A DNA stretch of 64,000 bases, from assembly GCF_018383905.1 (NCBI RefSeq), contig NZ_JAGYWA010000003.1, positions 576,927 through 640,926 on the forward strand, read 5' to 3'. How positions within the stretch are numbered: position 1 is the stretch's first letter; every line of letters starts with the position of its first letter. Under the pieces are notes generated by a model. It was given only the letters and a program-made list of their open reading frames with translations. It had not been told where the DNA came from and searched no databases. Positions 60,192 to 64,000 of this stretch are shown here, in pieces. This stretch comes from Flavobacterium branchiicola (GTDB lineage: Bacteria; Bacteroidota; Bacteroidia; Flavobacteriales; Flavobacteriaceae). Position numbers and translations under genes: made by a program.

Positions 60192-62864
60192 TTATTTCTT
60201 AATGAAGCGCTTAATCGTTTGTTTACCTTCTTTTTCAAAAACAATGAAATAAATTCCTTGTCTCAAATGCGAAACATCTACACTATTACCACTAATTGGT
60301 TTTGATGAAATTGTGGTTCCTGATTGTGCATCAACTATTTTAGCATTTGCTCCGGAAAGATCTGTAGTCAGGTAAAGTGTATTGGTAACCGGACTCGGAT
60401 AAATATTTAAGGCAATTTCTTCCGACGTTTCTTCAACAGTTTCAACTGAAGCGGTTCTGGCTGTTGCGCCTGCCCCAACTTTTGTGATTTTAATCCAATT
60501 GATGTTCATTCCCGTATTCTGAATATAGATTCCGAAATTGTACGTTCCGGCATTCACGTTTACGGTTTGAGAAACAGTCTGCCAGTTCTGCCATCCACCA
60601 GTGTTTGGAATATCAACATTTCCTAAAACGATAGTTCCGCCATTTAAATCTGAAGATAATTTTCCACCTGTAACGGCACTTGCTACTCTGTATTCAATTA
60701 AATAAGAACCTGTAGTTGGGAAATTAATACTATTATAAGCTAACCAGTCACCCGTTTCGGTATAACCTACATTTGAGCCTCCACTTGTATCAGTAGTCGC
60801 TTCAACCTGAATACCGCTCATAGCTGAATAATCTTCGGCCTGAATTAAAACAGAAGTCTGAGAACTTGTTGCAGGAACTAATTTCCATTGACCGCACGTT
60901 TGATTGTTGTTATCCCATTGTTGTACAATCGCACCGGAAGCTGTACTTGCTCCAGCTACCTCAACAATTCTTCCGCTATGTCTTGCAACAATTTTATAAA
61001 ATCCATCACCTGTTGCAACCAAAACAAATTGCTGATTGGTTGTAGCATTGTACGGATATTGCTCTAAACGTGCACCATTTGCTTTATTAAAGTTGTTGAT
61101 GTCAAAAGACTGACCGCTATGGTTGGCAATGATTTTATACAATCCATCTCCTAAATGCGTCAAAGTAAATTTCTGGTTGTTTCCGGAATTAAGAGCGCCC
61201 TGATTAATTCCTGCACCGTTTGCCATACTGGAACTCCAAACATCCATATACAAACCGCTGTTTCTGTTTTGTAAAAAGAAAGTCTGGTTTCCTAGAGTTG
61301 TAGTTCCGTTAGCAAGGATTCTGATAGAAGTTACTTTATCATTCCATGTTGTATTCAAGCAAGAATTATCAGAATTGATTACAGTTGAAGCTCCGGTAAA
61401 ATTATCATCCTGATATAAAATCGCCTGAAAACCCTGAGTAATTTTAAGCGACGAAATATCATCATTAAGAACTCCTAAAGTATTTAAACGTGCCAGATTA
61501 TAATCTCCAATGGTCAATCCGCCAGAAAATCCGGTGTAATTGCAATCTTTATAAACCGTAATAACATCTGTCGATGCAGGTACTGAAGGTACTGTTCCGG
61601 CATAACCTCCAAAAGCAGCAATTACTTTTGTAGGTTGTGGAGAATGCAATGAAGGTGACTGATCTGCAACATCATCATAAGCAAAACCATACGCTAAATT
61701 ATCAACGCTGATTCCTGGCAAATGCCAAAATTTAGAATAATGATTCGTTGGGTTTACCTGATAGAATTTTGACGCATCGTACCAGTTTTGTTGTCCGGGA
61801 TTTGCGGTTGTAGTATTTACAACATGTCGATTTATTGCCGCTGTTAATTGCGCCTGAATCACAAGATCCAGATCACCATCAACTAATCTTCTGTCCAGAA
61901 CACCTTTTCCTTCAAGGGCTTCCTGTGTTGTCGGACGGTTTTGAACTCTTCCGGTACGGCCAACAAATCCACCGGATTGTCCTACCATTTCTAATTGCTC
62001 GCCAATAACTCTTCCTTTAAAAACTCCGGCATCTCCGGCATAAAAGATTAAATCTTCGTTTTTGTATTTATTCCAGATCGCATCGATATACGATTTTAAA
62101 TAATTAGCCTGTGGCCCGACTGACGTTCCGCCTGTTCCATCAGCAAAAGCAGGAGTTTTAGATGGCGCTGTAATTTCTCCGGTTGCATCGTTTACACAGC
62201 CTTGAAATTCTGACGGTACATTCGCTTTAAAAGCGGCTACAACATCAGCGTGTTTTTTTAATTCTCCAACTCTTTTTTGGTAACCATTTGCTCCAAACAA
62301 TTCCAGTCCCATTGGGTATTTATACGAATCTACTCTCGAAGGATTTCCGAAGAAACCGTATTGGTTATTCGTCAATTCGATAATTTCATACAAAATTCCC
62401 TGATTCGGATCTGTGGCATTCAACGGATTTGGTGAAGTATATCCAGAAGGAGCTCCGCTTGCACCAAAAAAGTAAAAATACAATTGTTGTCCTTTAGAAA
62501 TAAAAACCCTGCAACCTGCAATTAATGGCAGTGTAAAGGTTTTATTCGGAATTTCACTCAGTTTGGTAAAACAAGCCGCATATTTGGAGTTTTGCCCCGG
62601 CCCGGTATTTCCGCCAATTGTGGGTCCGGTTACTGTATTGTAAGACGAACTCATTGGTAAAACCTGACCTGTTTTGGCATTTACCCAAACGTGATTTCCG
62701 GTAGTGTAATCTATACCAACAATGGCTACATACAATTCATTATCGTTAAATGTAGAGGTATTGCTGATCGTAAACGGAATTGGTCCCTGCGCCTGCAGCG
62801 CGTTTGAAAACACCAAAAACAGTGTCATCAGAAAATAAAATACTTGTAGTTTAATTTTATTCAT
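60192..62864 (-). CDS. T9SS-secreted GH64 beta-1,3-glucanase with lectin and CBM6 domains
   Basis: An 890-residue secreted protein: signal peptide (1-25), GH64 catalytic domain (about 28-425; GPIPFTISNTSTFNDNELYVAIVG, ILYEIIELTNNQYGF, PMGLELFG, ending DNLAYGFAYDDVADQSPSLH, the conserved thaumatin-like end), then beta/gamma-crystallin-like, ricin-type lectin, CBM6 and T9SS type A tail, as in the protease gene. GH64 enzymes cut beta-1,3-glucan (laminarin, fungal wall glucan), releasing pentasaccharides. The accessory domains suggest binding to complex walls. Confidence 0.92.
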   Translation of the reverse strand: MNKIKLQVFYFLMTLFLVFSNALQAQGPIPFTISNTSTFNDNELYVAIVGIDYTTGNHVWVNAKTGQVLPMSSSYNTVTGPTIGGNTGPGQNSKYAACFTKLSEIPNKTFTLPLIAGCRVFISKGQQLYFYFFGASGAPSGYTSPNPLNATDPNQGILYEIIELTNNQYGFFGNPSRVDSYKYPMGLELFGANGYQKRVGELKKHADVVAAFKANVPSEFQGCVNDATGEITAPSKTPAFADGTGGTSVGPQANYLKSYIDAIWNKYKNEDLIFYAGDAGVFKGRVIGEQLEMVGQSGGFVGRTGRVQNRPTTQEALEGKGVLDRRLVDGDLDLVIQAQLTAAINRHVVNTTTANPGQQNWYDASKFYQVNPTNHYSKFWHLPGISVDNLAYGFAYDDVADQSPSLHSPQPTKVIAAFGGYAGTVPSVPASTDVITVYKDCNYTGFSGGLTIGDYNLARLNTLGVLNDDISSLKITQGFQAILYQDDNFTGASTVINSDNSCLNTTWNDKVTSIRILANGTTTLGNQTFFLQNRNSGLYMDVWSSSMANGAGINQGALNSGNNQKFTLTHLGDGLYKIIANHSGQSFDINNFNKANGARLEQYPYNATTNQQFVLVATGDGFYKIVARHSGRIVEVAGASTASGAIVQQWDNNNQTCGQWKLVPATSSQTSVLIQAEDYSAMSGIQVEATTDTSGGSNVGYTETGDWLAYNSINFPTTGSYLIEYRVASAVTGGKLSSDLNGGTIVLGNVDIPNTGGWQNWQTVSQTVNVNAGTYNFGIYIQNTGMNINWIKITKVGAGATARTASVETVEETSEEIALNIYPSPVTNTLYLTTDLSGANAKIVDAQSGTTISSKPISGNSVDVSHLRQGIYFIVFEKEGKQTIKRFIKK

Positions 62865-62943
62865 ATCTAAATAATTTTGGGGGTTACGTAAATAGATTTT
62901 AAACCTGAGTCATCTTATACCATTTATATTAATGACTTGTATT

Positions 62944-63039
62944 ATCCGTCAGGTGTAATTAGTGATGCTATTCTTAAATCTAAATTCCTGCAAACTAACC
63001 AAGCAGTATTTTTTTTAACTCAAATTACACCCGACGGAT
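62944..63039. repeat. 96-bp terminal-repeat element between GH64 and discoidin genes
   Basis: ATCCGTCAGGTGTAATT (62944-62960) pairs with 63023-63039 (AATTACACCCGACGGAT) with one mismatch. The ends resemble the CCCGTTGGGTG element family. Right end is seven bases from the stop codon of the gene at 63046. Confidence 0.85.
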
Positions 63040-63045
63040 TTTTAA

Positions 63046-64000
63046 TTATTTCTTAATAAGCTTTTTGTTCCAGCTTTTTTGATCTGATTTGAAGTTCAGA
63101 AGATAGATTCCGCTTTTAAGTTTGCTTAAATCAATCCAACTTTCATTGCTTTCAGCGTCTGCTTTTGTCTGAAGAATTAAGGTTCCTGAATTATCATAAA
63201 TCGTAATGACTTTATTGCTTAAATTTTCAGGTGTAGAAAGCTGTACATAATTCCCGGCCGGATTTGGATACATCACAAAATCACTTTCAGCAGCTTCTGG
63301 TTCTTCAACCGTATTCAAAGCCATTTTTGCCGTTGATGCCGATCCGTATGCTTCAATTTCATATAACGAATATCCGTAAGGCGCTAAAGCTTTTGCGTTA
63401 CATAAAATTCTAAGGTATCTTCCTGTACCGCTTACGGCTAAATCATCTGTTCCGCCGTCACTTGCTGTTTGTGTATTTAGTGTTTCATTTTCTGTAAACA
63501 CATTATCCGTAGAAAGCTGGATTTTATATTGCGTCGCAAAAGCGGCTTCCCATTTTAGAACTACTCTGTTAAGGTTATAATTACTTCCTAAATCAACATA
63601 AATCCATTCGGTTGCATTGGCAAAAGAACTCGCCCATCTTGTTCCTCCATCTCCATCTGTGGCTTTCGCCGAAGAATAAGTGGCATTTTCTTCTGTCGAA
63701 GCTGTAGTGGTTTTCGCTAAAGCTAAATTTACATTCGGATTTGCCGTAATAGTTCTAACCGTAACATCGCTGAAAACTCCCGTTGTCAATGTCCCGTTTG
63801 CATGAGATGTAACTGCCATTCCAACATAAATCGTGTTCGCCATTGCCATTGTTTTTGGCGTACCCAATTGCGTCCAGGTTGTTCCGTTATCAGATGAATA
63901 CGATGTAAATACATTTCCTGATCTTACTAAACGAAGCCATTTTGGAGCTGTTCCTGCCGCAACATCGGCAGTTGTAGTTCCTGAAACTGCATTTCTTGCT
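63046..64000 (-). CDS. T9SS-secreted protein with discoidin (F5/8C) domain, 5' end outside window
   Basis: The frame is open to the right edge, so the N-terminus is missing; at least 317 residues are visible. The visible part begins with a concanavalin-A-like (DUF1349-type) domain (PKWLRLVRSGNVFTSYSSD ... NTIYVGMAVTSHANG), then an F5/8 type C/CBM32 domain (ALAKTTTASTEENATYSSAKATDG ... YVDLGSNYNLNRVVLKWEAA), and a T9SS type A tail (FVMYPNPAGNYVQLS ... KKLIKK). It probably continues into a catalytic domain upstream. An ATG-like start at 63867 is a TTG inside the frame and not the real start. Probably part of the same secreted set as the chitinase and glucanase. Confidence 0.88.
   Translation of the reverse strand, partial: ARNAVSGTTTADVAAGTAPKWLRLVRSGNVFTSYSSDNGTTWTQLGTPKTMAMANTIYVGMAVTSHANGTLTTGVFSDVTVRTITANPNVNLALAKTTTASTEENATYSSAKATDGDGGTRWASSFANATEWIYVDLGSNYNLNRVVLKWEAAFATQYKIQLSTDNVFTENETLNTQTASDGGTDDLAVSGTGRYLRILCNAKALAPYGYSLYEIEAYGSASTAKMALNTVEEPEAAESDFVMYPNPAGNYVQLSTPENLSNKVITIYDNSGTLILQTKADAESNESWIDLSKLKSGIYLLNFKSDQKSWNKKLIKK

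Overview
The window looks like a piece of a Flavobacterium chromosome (Bacteroidota, Flavobacteriaceae, of the F. johnsoniae type). The evidence is AT-rich DNA, SusC/SusD and FecI/FecR genes, secreted enzymes ending in type IX secretion (T9SS) sorting tails, and promoters with a TAnnTTTG -7 box. There are 54 protein genes I would call real. I saw no tRNA, rRNA or CRISPR. The last gene runs off the right edge.

Layout. 0-0.7 kb: an IS200-like HUH transposase beside an array of short palindromes. 0.8-2.9 kb: an unknown protein next to a SUKH (SMI1/KNR4) protein. 3-14.5 kb: mixed metabolism and regulation: two HxlR regulators, a lipid-anchored DsbA/FrnE-like thioredoxin, a TauE/SafE + DUF1634 pair, a luciferase-like oxidoreductase, a siderophore-type TonB receptor, a thiolase, an azoreductase and a divergent DapB-like protein. 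14.7-21.3 kb: a probable metal locus made of a small His/Cys membrane protein, an ABC ATPase, a TonB siderophore-type receptor and two DUF3526-type ABC-2 permeases. 21.9-31.3 kb: an ECF sigma factor, FecR anti-sigma factor, STN-bearing SusC, SusD, lipoprotein and di-heme cytochrome c peroxidase (MauG/CcpA-type), forming one signal-controlled outer-membrane uptake locus. 31.5-38.2 kb: small unknown proteins, a VOC protein, a tautomerase, a His-rich zinc/cadmium P-type ATPase and two outer-membrane beta-barrel candidates. 38.6-45.2 kb (minus strand): two hybrid histidine kinases, a lone receiver, CheR and CheB, without a chemoreceptor. 45.7-50.8 kb: genes that look like a general stress group (GSP39-like SDR, SemiSWEET, CinA-like, a Lys-rich 42-residue protein, an acidic protein, a SpoIIAA-like protein). 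51.7-54.7 kb: a Crp/Fnr regulator, a PRISE-type reductase and a MarR-GNAT fusion. 55.2-64 kb (minus strand): four T9SS-secreted proteins: a metalloprotease, a GH18 chitinase, a GH64 beta-1,3-glucanase and a discoidin-domain protein. Together they look suited to attacking fungal or oomycete walls.

Between genes the window is unusually rich in long inverted repeats. At least five families recur: elements bounded by a CCCGTTGGGTGAAATTA-like terminal repeat, twin 109-bp MITE-like copies, GTTTCA-type repeats, GCAAAGACGC-type repeats, and heptamer GATTTTA repeats. Two of the CCCGTTGGGTG-type elements begin exactly at the stop codon of the gene they follow. These repeats and the two neighbouring TonB/metal-type loci are the parts most worth following up. 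All functional calls rest on reading translated sequence and motifs; no database search was run.
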